Source of the DNA: a virus
Length of the DNA stretch: 64,000 nucleotides
IMG/VR virus record: IMGVR_UViG_3300027659_003120
Coordinates: 1 to 64,000 of that record
Strand: one strand, 5' to 3'
Positions within the stretch are counted from its first letter, which is position 1; every line of letters starts with the position of its first letter. A program made the position numbers and the translations under genes. The notes under the pieces are model-generated. The model saw nothing but the letters and a program-made list of their open reading frames with translations. It was not told the DNA's origin and did not search any database. Positions 52,572 through 60,961 of the stretch are shown here, one piece after another.

Positions 52572-53416
52572 TGAGTATCGTTGATGAAATAGGTAAAGAG
52601 AGTCTAAAGCGATATCTTGAAAACTGTGCTAAGGTTGCAGATATAGATATTGATGCAGCATTCAAAGTTACTTTGAATTGTATGAAGGCGCATGATGGTG
52701 CAATCATACCAGATGATGAAATGCGTCAAATGAAAGACCTTGAGAACAGATGGTATGCATCATTGGAAACAGGAACTCCTGACTATTCTGTTTACACTGA
52801 TGCTTATTATTTCTGTGAAGTTTGGATGTGCTGGTCAAAATATTCCAGAAGATATCTCAAAGAAATCAATGCACCAAAGTCTATGTTTGGTAAAAGTATA
52901 GTTGAATATATAGGTAATGTAGACAATGTGGTTGACTTAGGTTGCGGTTTCGGTTATACTACAGTTGGTATGAAAGAAATGTTTCCTAATTCCAATGTTT
53001 ATGGTACAAATCTAAAAGATAGTTACCAGTACAAGATGGCAACAGAGTTGGGCGACAAACATAATTTTAAAATCATTGAGAATCTTACACAAGTTGAAAA
53101 GCCAGGAACAAGCTTGTTTTTTGCTTCCGAATACTTTGAGCATTTTGACCGACCGATTGAGCATTTGATTGATGTAATTGAACAAGGCTCACCAACTTAT
53201 ATGTTGATTGCTAACACATTCAACGGAAAAGCCATCGGTCACTTCAATCAATACAAAGATGGTACCGAAGTGTATGATGGAAAACATATGGGAAGATTGT
53301 TCGCAAAAACACTCAGGAAATATGGTTATAAAACAGTTAATACCGCTTGTTGGAATAGTAGACCAGCTTTTTGGCAGAGAGAAAGTAGTTGTTTTTTAAC
53401 AACAGATATCAAATAA
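52571..53416 (+). CDS. SAM-dependent methyltransferase
   Basis: This 281-residue protein starts at the last base of the glycosyltransferase stop (TAATG). A helical N-terminal part (about 1-100) precedes a class I methyltransferase fold with VDLGCGFGYTTVGMKEMFPNSNVYGTNL (motif I and the following acidic strand) and SLFFASEYFEHFDRPIEHL (motif IV-like). It lacks the DPPY/NPPY of adenine N6-methylases and the PC motif of cytosine C5-methylases. It may act on a small molecule, protein or modified base. It forms a tight unit with the two preceding genes. Confidence 0.75.
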   Translation: MSIVDEIGKESLKRYLENCAKVADIDIDAAFKVTLNCMKAHDGAIIPDDEMRQMKDLENRWYASLETGTPDYSVYTDAYYFCEVWMCWSKYSRRYLKEINAPKSMFGKSIVEYIGNVDNVVDLGCGFGYTTVGMKEMFPNSNVYGTNLKDSYQYKMATELGDKHNFKIIENLTQVEKPGTSLFFASEYFEHFDRPIEHLIDVIEQGSPTYMLIANTFNGKAIGHFNQYKDGTEVYDGKHMGRLFAKTLRKYGYKTVNTACWNSRPAFWQRESSCFLTTDIK

Positions 53417-53419
53417 TAC

Positions 53420-53447
53420 TTGACAATCCCTGTGGTTGTGTTACAAT
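53420..53447 (+). promoter_or_regulatory. Sigma-70-like promoter for the peptidase-vWA gene
   Basis: TTGACA (53420-53425), a 16-nt spacer and TACAAT (53442-53447) lie in the gap before the ATG at 53473. The -10 has one mismatch. A TTAGGA ribosome-binding site follows. Confidence 0.65.
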
Positions 53448-53472
53448 TCATTTATGAAATTTAGGAACACCT

Positions 53473-55752
53473 ATGGAATTCACTCAAGAATCTAAGACTC
53501 AACTAGCCAAACTGATGGCTACCGAGAATGTTACTGTAGAACACCGTAAGGTGCAAACTGCAACATTCAACCTAACTACCCGAATACTTACTCTTCCTAT
53601 ATGGAAAGATATGTCTGGTGATATGTATGACTTGCTGACAGGTCATGAAGTTGGTCACGCACTAGAAACACCAGAAGAAGGTTGGCATAATGCTTTAACT
53701 GGAACAGGGAAATTCAATAAAAATTACAAAAACTTCTTGAATGTTGTAGAAGATTCTCGCATTGAAAAGAAAATGAAACGGCGTTTTCCTGGATTAAAAC
53801 CAGCATTCATTCGTGCGTATAAACAATTAATAGAACAAGATTTTTTTGGCATTAAGAATTATGATATTAATGGATTGTCTTTTATTGACAGGCTGAACCT
53901 CTATACTAAAGCAGGAGTTTCATTAGGTATTAATTTTACTGATATAGAATTAAATTTGTTATCTGGCGTAGAAGCCTGTGAAACCTGGAATGATGTTCTA
54001 GAAATTACTGAATCTATTTACGAATATTCTAAGGATGAACAACAACAAAATCAAAAAGAAAAATATTACACATTGCAAAACACCGATTTTGATGAATCCG
54101 ATGAAGATTCAGACTCTGATTTTAAAGATGATTATGTTGAAACAGATGAGGATTTGGACGACAATAATGAATCTGAAGAAGATGGTGTAGATGAAGACGA
54201 ATCGGAAGAAGATTCATCAGACAATTATAATGAATTTTTACGGGAAAAAGAATCAAAATCCACAACAAGTGAAAATTTTGTACCGTCATGCGAAACTGAT
54301 GAGTTCTTTAGAAAAAACGAAGCCAAATTACTTTCTGAAAAATCTAAAGAATATGTTTATTTAAATATTCCTACTCCTAATTTATCTGAGATTATTACAC
54401 CACATAAAATAGTACATGATTTAATGCAAAAGTTTTGGAAAGACTATTATCATTTTAGACCATTATCTAATAGTTTTGGTATTATGCAAGATAAACTATT
54501 GAAGGAATTTAAAAGCAAAAACGAACAATATGTGTCTCTACTTGCAAAAGAATTTGAAATGCTTAAGGCTGCTAGAAAATTTGCTAAACAAAAAATTAGC
54601 GAAACTGGTGATATTGATGTTAATCGTATTTGCCGATACAAAATTGATGATAACATTTTTAAAAAATCAACATATGTACCTAACGGAAAATCACATGGGT
54701 TAATATTATTATTGGACCGTTCTGGTTCTATGTCTAGTAATTTACATGCATCTATTGAACAGGTTATGGTATTAGCTATGTTTTGCCGCAAAGTGAATAT
54801 TCCTTTTGTATTTTATGGTTTCGGCAATGAAGATAGTGGATTTGGGTATGACCACAATAGAAGCCCAGGTTCCTCTTTTTCTACTAATTCAAATGAAATA
54901 CGAATGTCTAATGTTTATCTAAGAGAATATTTAAATTCTCAAATGACTGCTACCGAATTTAATTGCGCCTTGAAAAACTTAATTACTTTATCTGAGGCAT
55001 TCGGTTCAAACAAACGTGGATTAGCTATTCCTTGCCCAAGAAGTGAGCATTTATCTAATACTCCTATGACCGAAGCATTGGTTGCATTAAGACCAATTTT
55101 AATGCAATTTAAGAAAAAACACAATATTGATATAGTTAATACTGTTATTATGCATGACGGCGATGCAGATTCTATCCGTACTTATCATACAACTAACACC
55201 AATTCTAAAGGAGAAAAATATCAAACTTATGCTCAATTTAGTACGATTCGTGATAATATTGTATTGAGAGATAAAAATAATAAATTTGAAGATATACTCA
55301 TTGAAGATAAACGAGAGTGTGAAATAAAAAAATCAATATTTAAATGGTATCGTAAAAGTACAGGCACTAAAATAATTGGTTTTTTTATTGCGGGAACTGG
55401 TAGTAGTTTGCGTAATGGAATACAAAATCGTTATTATGATGCTGATGGTAAAAGTTTTGCAGAACATAGATGGGTTGCAAATGATATGACTGCTTATGCT
55501 AAAACTAAAGAAAAAGTTAGAGAGTTGGCATCAAGAGTTAGAGTGGAAAAATTTCTAGAATCTAATAATGAAGGATATAATAAGTTTTTCATTATACCTG
55601 GCGGAGAAGATTTGCTTGTTGAAAATGAATCTCTTCAAATAACTGGTACAGTAACAGCAAGTAAGTTAAAAAGTGCATTCATTAAAATGAATAAAAGAAG
55701 ACAAATCAGTAGAGTTTTGGTCAATAGATTTATAAAAGAAATTGCCGTATGA
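53473..55752 (+). CDS. Metallopeptidase-like protein with C-terminal vWA domain (CobT-like)
   Basis: This 759-residue protein has a zincin-type HEVGH at residues 58-62 in DLLTGHEVGHALETPEEGW, followed by NFLNVVEDSRIEKKMKRRFPGL, which fits the third-ligand region. Residues ~195-265 are very acidic and low-complexity. A vWA domain follows with the MIDAS motif LLLDRSGSMSSN (about 411-420). CobT-like proteins pair a vWA domain with a MoxR/CobS AAA ATPase; the next gene is such an ATPase. Phage copies are often labelled cobalamin enzymes, but the HExxH and vWA suggest a remodelling or proteolytic system. Confidence 0.8.
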   Translation: MEFTQESKTQLAKLMATENVTVEHRKVQTATFNLTTRILTLPIWKDMSGDMYDLLTGHEVGHALETPEEGWHNALTGTGKFNKNYKNFLNVVEDSRIEKKMKRRFPGLKPAFIRAYKQLIEQDFFGIKNYDINGLSFIDRLNLYTKAGVSLGINFTDIELNLLSGVEACETWNDVLEITESIYEYSKDEQQQNQKEKYYTLQNTDFDESDEDSDSDFKDDYVETDEDLDDNNESEEDGVDEDESEEDSSDNYNEFLREKESKSTTSENFVPSCETDEFFRKNEAKLLSEKSKEYVYLNIPTPNLSEIITPHKIVHDLMQKFWKDYYHFRPLSNSFGIMQDKLLKEFKSKNEQYVSLLAKEFEMLKAARKFAKQKISETGDIDVNRICRYKIDDNIFKKSTYVPNGKSHGLILLLDRSGSMSSNLHASIEQVMVLAMFCRKVNIPFVFYGFGNEDSGFGYDHNRSPGSSFSTNSNEIRMSNVYLREYLNSQMTATEFNCALKNLITLSEAFGSNKRGLAIPCPRSEHLSNTPMTEALVALRPILMQFKKKHNIDIVNTVIMHDGDADSIRTYHTTNTNSKGEKYQTYAQFSTIRDNIVLRDKNNKFEDILIEDKRECEIKKSIFKWYRKSTGTKIIGFFIAGTGSSLRNGIQNRYYDADGKSFAEHRWVANDMTAYAKTKEKVRELASRVRVEKFLESNNEGYNKFFIIPGGEDLLVENESLQITGTVTASKLKSAFIKMNKRRQISRVLVNRFIKEIAV

Positions 55753-55786
55753 ACTTTTAATATGTTGTATATTTACAACAATATAC

Positions 55787-55815
55787 TTGACAGAATAATT
55801 TTTCCGTGTTATAAT
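55787..55815 (+). promoter_or_regulatory. Consensus sigma-70 promoter for the AAA ATPase gene
   Basis: TTGACA (55787-55792), a 17-nt spacer and TATAAT (55810-55815) in GTGTTATAATGATA match the consensus exactly. The ATG is at 55849, after an AAAAGGAA ribosome-binding site. Confidence 0.88.
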
Positions 55816-55848
55816 GATATATTGATTAGTTGAAAAGGAATTTAAATT

Positions 55849-57003
55849 ATGCGTACTCCAAATATTACTTCTCGCCAAAAATTTATTACTCTTGCATTGT
55901 CAACTGGTAAGAATACTCTTACCCGACAAGAAATTAAATTTATTTGTGATGAAAATAAATTAGGATATCCTCAATGGTTTTTGAATGATACTGCTTACCG
56001 AAAATCTCGTGGTGTTTATTCCGTAAGTAATTTACAGAATACTTCCCAAACAGTCAATCTATCTGCTCAAGTTATACCTATGAAAAAAGTAGAAAGTGAA
56101 CCTATTATTAAAAATAAGATTTCTAATATTACTACAGATTTAGAAATTGGTGATTTGATTCCTAAAGTGTATAAGAATTATGTTCCTTTTGGAAATTTTG
56201 AAGACTTGTTATCTGTTGTTCAGAGTAAACAATTTTTTCCAATTTTTATTACTGGTCAATCTGGTAATGGAAAAACAATGTCGGTTGAACAAGCTTGCGC
56301 TAAAGCACAAAGAAAATTTGTATGTGTCAGCATGACGCCAGAAACCGATGAGGGCGACCTTTTAGGTAATTATGTTCTAATAAATGGACAAATGGAATGG
56401 CGTGATGGTCCTGTAACTACAGCGGCTCGTCAGGGTGCGGTATTGTGTATTGACGAAATTGATTACGGCGCACAAAATCTATCTTGTTTGCAAAGAATTT
56501 TAGAAGGCAAACCTTTTCTGCTAAAGAAAAAAGGTGAATTGATTTATCCTGAGAATGGTTTTACTGTTGTTGCTACAGCAAACACAAAGGGTAAAGGTTC
56601 TGAAGATGGGCGATATATGTTTACTAATGTATTGAATGAGGCTTTCCTAGAACGATTTTTGAATACATATGAGCAAGAATTTCCTCCTGTAGCAATTGAG
56701 AAAAGAATTATCAAAAAAGAATTGACTTCGGTTGGGCGCACCGACGATTCTTTTGCTGACAAACTAGTTGTTTGGGCTGATGTAATACGAAAAACATTCC
56801 TTGAAGGTGGTATTGACGAAATCATTTCTACCCGTAGACTTGTGCATATTTGTAAAACATATGGTGTATATGGTGATAAAATGAAATCTATTTCATTATG
56901 TCTAAATCGTTTTGATATGGATACCAAATTGTCTTTCCTAGATTTATATTCAAAACTAGAGAATCCAACAGTTGAACCAATTATGCCAATAATGCAAGAA
57001 TAA
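55849..57003 (+). CDS. MoxR/CobS-like AAA+ ATPase
   Basis: This 384-residue protein has an N-terminal ~110-residue region (about 10-70 resembling a small DNA- or partner-binding fold) followed by the AAA core: ITGQSGNGKTMSVEQACA (Walker A, about 135-150), ETDEGDLLGNY, GAVLCIDEIDYG (Walker B, about 197-208) and FTVVATANTKGKG (sensor 1). ATNTL-type and ERF motifs fit the MoxR/CobS class. It likely powers remodelling by the vWA-peptidase protein upstream. CobS genes are known in marine T4-like phages. Each gene of the pair has its own sigma-70 promoter. Confidence 0.88.
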   Translation: MRTPNITSRQKFITLALSTGKNTLTRQEIKFICDENKLGYPQWFLNDTAYRKSRGVYSVSNLQNTSQTVNLSAQVIPMKKVESEPIIKNKISNITTDLEIGDLIPKVYKNYVPFGNFEDLLSVVQSKQFFPIFITGQSGNGKTMSVEQACAKAQRKFVCVSMTPETDEGDLLGNYVLINGQMEWRDGPVTTAARQGAVLCIDEIDYGAQNLSCLQRILEGKPFLLKKKGELIYPENGFTVVATANTKGKGSEDGRYMFTNVLNEAFLERFLNTYEQEFPPVAIEKRIIKKELTSVGRTDDSFADKLVVWADVIRKTFLEGGIDEIISTRRLVHICKTYGVYGDKMKSISLCLNRFDMDTKLSFLDLYSKLENPTVEPIMPIMQE

Positions 57004-57027
57004 TTTAATCATTTACCATAAAAAGTA

Positions 57028-57056
57028 TTGACATATGTTTGTTTTTTTGCTATAAT
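57028..57056 (+). promoter_or_regulatory. Consensus sigma-70 promoter with structured leader
   Basis: TTGACA (57028-57033), a 17-nt spacer and TATAAT (57051-57056) match the consensus exactly. The leader then folds: CTTGAGA (57064-57070) pairs with TCTCAAG (57080-57086), and a T7 run (57104-57110) precedes the coding start. Confidence 0.88.
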
Positions 57057-57120
57057 GATGAATCTTGAGAAACACCACCTCTCAAGTGTCTTCTAAAGTG
57101 TGGTTTTTTTATGGATTTTT

Positions 57121-57402
57121 ATGTCTAAATTGAATGTTAAAGAAAAAATGCTTGCTGTTTTGAGCAAGTCTGAAGGTTACAATACCTTCACTGTGTCTCA
57201 AGCACAAGCCCGTTTCGGTATCACAAATGTGGCCGCACGGATTAATGAGTTGCGGGATGAAGGTAATGCTATTTACACCAACAGAAAAACTCTTTCTAAT
57301 GGTCGCAAAATTTCTTTCTATCGCCTCGGTACTCCTACAAAGAGTATGGTTGCAGAAGGAATTAAATCCCTGCGTTCTAAAGGTCAGAACATTTTTGCCT
57401 AA
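57121..57402 (+). CDS. Small winged-helix-like DNA-binding protein
   Basis: This 93-residue basic protein starts at ATG 57121 (MSKLNVKEKML). The sequence FTVSQAQARFGITNVAARINELRDEGNAIYTNR fits a winged helix-turn-helix: helix, turn, recognition helix, then wing. ISFYRLGTPTKSM completes the wing. Short HTH proteins of this type are found in many T4-like phages, with unknown targets. A consensus sigma-70 promoter and hairpin leader precede it, and a 13-bp perfect inverted repeat follows. It may regulate these promoters; that is a guess from location. Confidence 0.75.
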   Translation: MSKLNVKEKMLAVLSKSEGYNTFTVSQAQARFGITNVAARINELRDEGNAIYTNRKTLSNGRKISFYRLGTPTKSMVAEGIKSLRSKGQNIFA

Positions 57403-57420
57403 TTTTTAGGTAACTTTTGT

Positions 57421-57460
57421 ATAAGTTGTGATATATAATAGTATCACAACTTATTTTTTA
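57421..57460 (+). promoter_or_regulatory. 13-bp perfect inverted repeat with TATAAT in the loop
   Basis: ATAAGTTGTGATA (57421-57433) is the exact reverse complement of TATCACAACTTAT (57442-57454). The 8-nt loop TATAATAG contains a -10-like hexamer, and a TTTTTT run follows the second arm. It may be an AT-rich terminator for the HTH gene, an operator for the HTH protein, or both. No good -35 is present at 17 nt upstream. Confidence 0.7.
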
Positions 57461-57470
57461 TGGATTAATT

Positions 57471-58286
57471 ATGGAAATAAAAATAAAATCGGAAGATATG
57501 AAGAAGAATAAACTCTTTGTGGCTACACCAATGTATGGTGGTATGGCACATGGAATGTATATGAAATCTTCTTTAGACCTTCAAGGAATAATGTCTAAGT
57601 ATGGAGTGGAAACTAGATTCTCATTTCTATTTAATGAATCATTAATAACAAGAGCAAGAAATTATTTAGTAGATGAATTTCTGCGTTCAGAATGTACTCA
57701 TTTACTATTCATAGATTCGGATATACATTACAACCCAGAAGATGTGGTTGCACTTTTGGCATTAGATAAAGATGTTATTGGTGGACCTTATCCTAAAAAA
57801 TCTATCAACTGGAACAATGTGGCACTCGGAGCCCGTAATCATCCAAATATGGCTCCACATGAATTAGAAGGTCTCGTTGGCGATTATGTATTTAATGTTG
57901 TTAAAGGCACTCAACAATTCACAGTGACTGAGCCTCTTGAAGTGATGGAAATTGGCACAGGCTATATGATGATTAAACGTAGTGTTTTTTCTGTTATGGA
58001 AACTGCATATCCACAATTGAGGTACAAACCAGACCATGTCGGTCAAGCACATTTTGATGGCAGTCGTTATATCCATGCATATTTTGATACGATTATTGAC
58101 ACATTAGATAGTGCAACTGGCGGTGGCTCTGACCGGTATCTTTCAGAGGATTATATGTTCTGTCAATTGTGGCGCAAAACTGGTGGGTCTATTTTTCTAT
58201 GCCCATGGATGAAAACACAACATATTGGCACATATCCATTTTCTGGCAATCTTTCTAAAATTGCAGAGTTAACTGGTAAATTGTAA
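57471..58286 (+). CDS. GT-A-fold glycosyltransferase-like protein
   Basis: This 271-residue protein has a VATPMYGGMAHGMYMKSS start, SFLFNESLITRARNYLVDEFL, and LLFIDSDIHYNPEDVVALL with the DxD-type metal site near residue 83. GGPYPKKSINW and EIGTGYMMIKRSVF match the acceptor half. YLSEDYMFCQLWRKTGG is the late acidic motif. Similar proteins are common in marine T4-like phages, next to replication genes, with unknown substrate. It resembles the 20804 gene in layout. The start is preceded by a long inverted repeat. Confidence 0.75.
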   Translation: MEIKIKSEDMKKNKLFVATPMYGGMAHGMYMKSSLDLQGIMSKYGVETRFSFLFNESLITRARNYLVDEFLRSECTHLLFIDSDIHYNPEDVVALLALDKDVIGGPYPKKSINWNNVALGARNHPNMAPHELEGLVGDYVFNVVKGTQQFTVTEPLEVMEIGTGYMMIKRSVFSVMETAYPQLRYKPDHVGQAHFDGSRYIHAYFDTIIDTLDSATGGGSDRYLSEDYMFCQLWRKTGGSIFLCPWMKTQHIGTYPFSGNLSKIAELTGKL

Positions 58287-58619
58287 ATGAACTTGGTTAA
58301 AATGTCTCAAAATTCTTCCACTGGTGGTCGTAAATTTGACGGCGATAAATTAGAATATGGATTAATTCCTCCATTAGCCCTGCAGGAAATGGTAAGAGTT
58401 TTAACTTTTGGATGCAAAAAATATGAAAGAGATAATTGGAAAAAAGTTCCTGAATCTAAACGAAGATATTTTGATGCATTAGAACGACACCTCTGGGCAT
58501 GGAAAATGGGTGAACAACTAGACCCAGAATCTGGTATGCATCACCTAGCACATGCTATGTGTTGTTTATCATTTTTATTTGAGCATGATGTTAAGTATTC
58601 TCTTGACAAAGCTGAATAA
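58287..58619 (+). CDS. dATP/dGTP diphosphohydrolase-like (DUF5664) protein
   Basis: This 110-residue protein reads GGRKFDGDKLEYGLIPPLALQEMVRVLTFGCKKYERDNWKK, then RRYFDALERHLWAWKMGEQLDPESGMHHLAHAMCCLSFLFE, which matches the phage family now described as dATP/dGTP diphosphohydrolase N-terminal (MazG-like, helical). In some phages this enzyme removes dATP to favour 2-aminoadenine; no purZ or special polymerase is visible here, so ordinary nucleotide-pool adjustment is more likely. An alternative start at 58302 is possible. The next promoter overlaps its 3' end. Confidence 0.85.
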   Translation: MNLVKMSQNSSTGGRKFDGDKLEYGLIPPLALQEMVRVLTFGCKKYERDNWKKVPESKRRYFDALERHLWAWKMGEQLDPESGMHHLAHAMCCLSFLFEHDVKYSLDKAE

Positions 58620-58631
58620 ATGTTGTATAAT
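58603..58631 (+). promoter_or_regulatory. Consensus sigma-70 promoter for the sliding clamp
   Basis: TTGACA (58603-58608), a 17-nt spacer and TATAAT (58626-58631) match the consensus exactly and overlap the end of the preceding gene. The gp45 ATG is at 58652. Confidence 0.88.
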
Positions 58632-58651
58632 TAAATTTTTGAAAGTATATT

Positions 58652-59335
58652 ATGAAATTGTCTAAAGACACACTAACGGTATTAAAAAACTTTGCGACTA
58701 TCAATGATGGCATTATGTTTCGCAAAGGTAGTGTATTGCGTACTTGTGATGCACAAAAGCAAGTATTGGCTGAAACTACAATCGCAGAAACGATTGATGA
58801 AGATTTTGGTATCTATGACTTGAATAAATTTCTTGCAGTTCTAGGATTGCATGAAGATAATTCACAACTTCAAATTGATATGGCAACTAAATCGGCTATC
58901 ATCAATGACACCACTGGTCGTAGTAAAATCACATATCGTATTTGTGATTCAGTTATGATTAAAAATGTATTAGACAAATCTGTTAAGATGCCAGAACCAG
59001 AGGTAACTTTCACACTGAAACAAGAAGACCTTGAATTTATTTTGCGTTCTGCATCTATTCTTGCTACTCCTCACATTGCAGTAACGTCTGATGGAAATAA
59101 AGTTTTTGTATCTGCTCTTGATGACAAAAATACATCTACACATACCAATCAACTTGAGGTTGGAAATGGTAATCAAAAGAAATATAAAATGGTGTTCAAG
59201 ACTGAGAACATGAAAATGATTTCTGGTGTATATGAAGTTTCTATTTCATTTAAGGGTATTGCACATTTTAAAAATACTAAAAAACCATTACAGTATTGGA
59301 TTGCTACAGAACTCGGCTCAACAAACGAAGGTTGA
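58652..59335 (+). CDS. gp45: DNA polymerase sliding clamp gp45
   Basis: This 227-residue protein (T4 gp45 is 228) begins MKLSKDTLTVLKNFATINDGIMF, with GIYDLNKFLAVLGL and VTFTLKQEDLEFILRSASILATPHIAV, diagnostic for T4-family clamps. The C-terminus holds KPLQYWIATE. The trimeric clamp tethers polymerase; in T4 it also activates late transcription with gp55, linking replication to the late promoters in this window. A consensus sigma-70 promoter drives the clamp-loader region. Confidence 0.97.
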   Translation: MKLSKDTLTVLKNFATINDGIMFRKGSVLRTCDAQKQVLAETTIAETIDEDFGIYDLNKFLAVLGLHEDNSQLQIDMATKSAIINDTTGRSKITYRICDSVMIKNVLDKSVKMPEPEVTFTLKQEDLEFILRSASILATPHIAVTSDGNKVFVSALDDKNTSTHTNQLEVGNGNQKKYKMVFKTENMKMISGVYEVSISFKGIAHFKNTKKPLQYWIATELGSTNEG

Positions 59336-59364
59336 TTTTTTGATTTTTTTATTATGGAGTTTTT

Positions 59365-60297
59365 ATGCAACATTTATTGTGGACAGAATCACATCGTCCA
59401 AAAACAATTGAGGAGTGTATTTTACCTGAACGATTGAAAAAGCCGTTTCAGGAATATGTTAATACAAAGAAGATTCCACACTTGCTATTATCCGGTGGTG
59501 CAGGTGTAGGAAAAACAACAGTTGCGAAAGCAATGTGTAATCAGATTGATGCAGATTACATTATGATTAATGGTTCCGATGAATCGGGCATTGATGTTTT
59601 TCGTACTAAGATTAAGGACTTTGCATCGTCAATGTCCTTCACTGGCGGGCGTAAGGTTATTATCATTGATGAGGCTGATTATTTAAATCCAAACTCAACA
59701 CAACCTGCATTGCGTAATGCAATGGAAGAGTTTGCATCAAACTGTTCTTTTATTTTTACTTGCAATTTTAAAAATCGTATCATTGACCCATTACATAGCC
59801 GCTGTGCTGTGGTTGACTTTACTCTGAGAAATGAAGACAAGACAAAAATGGCGACTCAGTTTTTCAAGCGAATTCAATTAATATTACAAAGTGAAAAAGT
59901 TGAGTATGAAGATATGGTAATCGCTGAATTAATCAAAAAACATTTTCCCGACTTTCGGCGAATACTAAATGAGTTACAACGATACTCACAATTTGGTAAG
60001 ATTGATGTGGGCATTCTTACTCACATAGGTGAAGTATCAATTGCAGAAATCATTAAGCACCTAAAGAACAAAGATTTTGGTGCAATTCGTAAGTGGGTTG
60101 CTACTGCTGATTTTGATGCAGCAACCCTATATCGTAAACTATATGACAACCTTTATGATGTATTACAACCTCAGAGCATACCTCAAGCAGTTATCATTCT
60201 AGCAGATTATCAGTATAAGCAAGCATTTGTTGCCGATGTTGAAATCAATACTGTCGCATGTCTAACAGAAATTATGGTAAGTGTAGAGTTCAAATGA
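59365..60297 (+). CDS. gp44: Clamp loader large subunit gp44
   Basis: This 310-residue AAA+ ATPase has LWTESHRPKTIEECILPERLK at the N-terminus, Walker A SGGAGVGKTTVAKA (residues 43-56), Walker B VIIIDEADYLN and the SRC motif in DPLHSRCAVVDF. Family members open gp45 and load it on DNA together with gp62. It overlaps the following small gene by four bases. The length is close to T4 gp44 (319). Confidence 0.97.
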   Translation: MQHLLWTESHRPKTIEECILPERLKKPFQEYVNTKKIPHLLLSGGAGVGKTTVAKAMCNQIDADYIMINGSDESGIDVFRTKIKDFASSMSFTGGRKVIIIDEADYLNPNSTQPALRNAMEEFASNCSFIFTCNFKNRIIDPLHSRCAVVDFTLRNEDKTKMATQFFKRIQLILQSEKVEYEDMVIAELIKKHFPDFRRILNELQRYSQFGKIDVGILTHIGEVSIAEIIKHLKNKDFGAIRKWVATADFDAATLYRKLYDNLYDVLQPQSIPQAVIILADYQYKQAFVADVEINTVACLTEIMVSVEFK

Positions 60298-60479
60298 AAG
60301 ATTATGAAGTACATCCTATTGGAACATTTACTGAGATTAAATTCTCAAGGGCGTTAGTTGATGCAATTGAACAGATTACACAACAGTATGGAAATGGTAT
60401 TGTGCCCAATTCTGTTTTCAATGCATACTGTAAATTAAAAACACATTATGATGTTCAACTTGAATCGGAAAATATATGA
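60294..60479 (+). CDS. Small hypothetical protein after gp44
   Basis: This 61-residue protein starts at ATG 60294, overlapping the gp44 stop (ATGA); a longer reading from 60258 lies inside gp44 and is less likely. It reads MKDYEVHPIGTFTEIKFSRALVDAIEQI and is predicted alpha/beta. It resembles short proteins in this position in other marine T4-like phages. Function unknown. It overlaps the GIY-YIG gene by four bases. Confidence 0.6.
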   Translation: MKDYEVHPIGTFTEIKFSRALVDAIEQITQQYGNGIVPNSVFNAYCKLKTHYDVQLESENI

Positions 60480-60961
60480 TTAGAAATGTTTTTGGTGATT
60501 ATCAAATCACGGGCAAAGATTATGCCATAATAATCTTGAGAGAATTAATATTATCACAGTTTATTTCAATAACACCTAATCTTAAAACAGATAAGGGTGT
60601 TAATAGTGATAGATATATTAATGTAGCAGGATTTTATTTTATATACAACAATGAAGAATTGGTTTATATCGGTTACACAAATCATAGTATTCATGGAAGA
60701 ATTGGTAGATTTTTTGCAGGTGTTAGGGGCACCGAAAGGTATGATGAAAACCATCCCGCAGCCTATAAGTTTGTTGCAAAGTATGGATGTAAATGTGAAA
60801 ACGTGTTTTTAAAAATTATTCCTGTTGATTATAATTCATTATTGTCCGATATTACTATGACCGATATAGAAGATGAATTGATTCAATCTATGAAGCCCAC
60901 ATTAAATAATGAAATTTATAGAAATAGAGATGTGTTATCACATTCTTTTGAGTTGCAATGA
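60476..60961 (+). CDS. GIY-YIG nuclease-like protein inserted in the clamp-loader operon
   Basis: This 161-residue protein has GFYFIYNNEELVYIGYTNHSIHGRIGRFF, matching the GIY (here FYF/IY) and YIG motifs with the following Arg of GIY-YIG nucleases. DIEDELIQSMKPTLNNEIYRN contains the catalytic-type Glu and the typical KPxLN ending. About 45 residues precede the domain. No DNA-binding homing tail is evident. It lies between gp44 and gp62 in tight overlaps, so it is co-translated. It may be a free-standing homing-type or defence nuclease. Confidence 0.75.
   Translation: MIRNVFGDYQITGKDYAIIILRELILSQFISITPNLKTDKGVNSDRYINVAGFYFIYNNEELVYIGYTNHSIHGRIGRFFAGVRGTERYDENHPAAYKFVAKYGCKCENVFLKIIPVDYNSLLSDITMTDIEDELIQSMKPTLNNEIYRNRDVLSHSFELQ

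Noticed and set aside
53473-57003. Cobalamin biosynthesis (CobT/CobS) function
   Set aside because: Only the vWA/AAA architecture matches. The HExxH motif and lack of any other cobalamin gene make a peptidase-remodelling system more likely.
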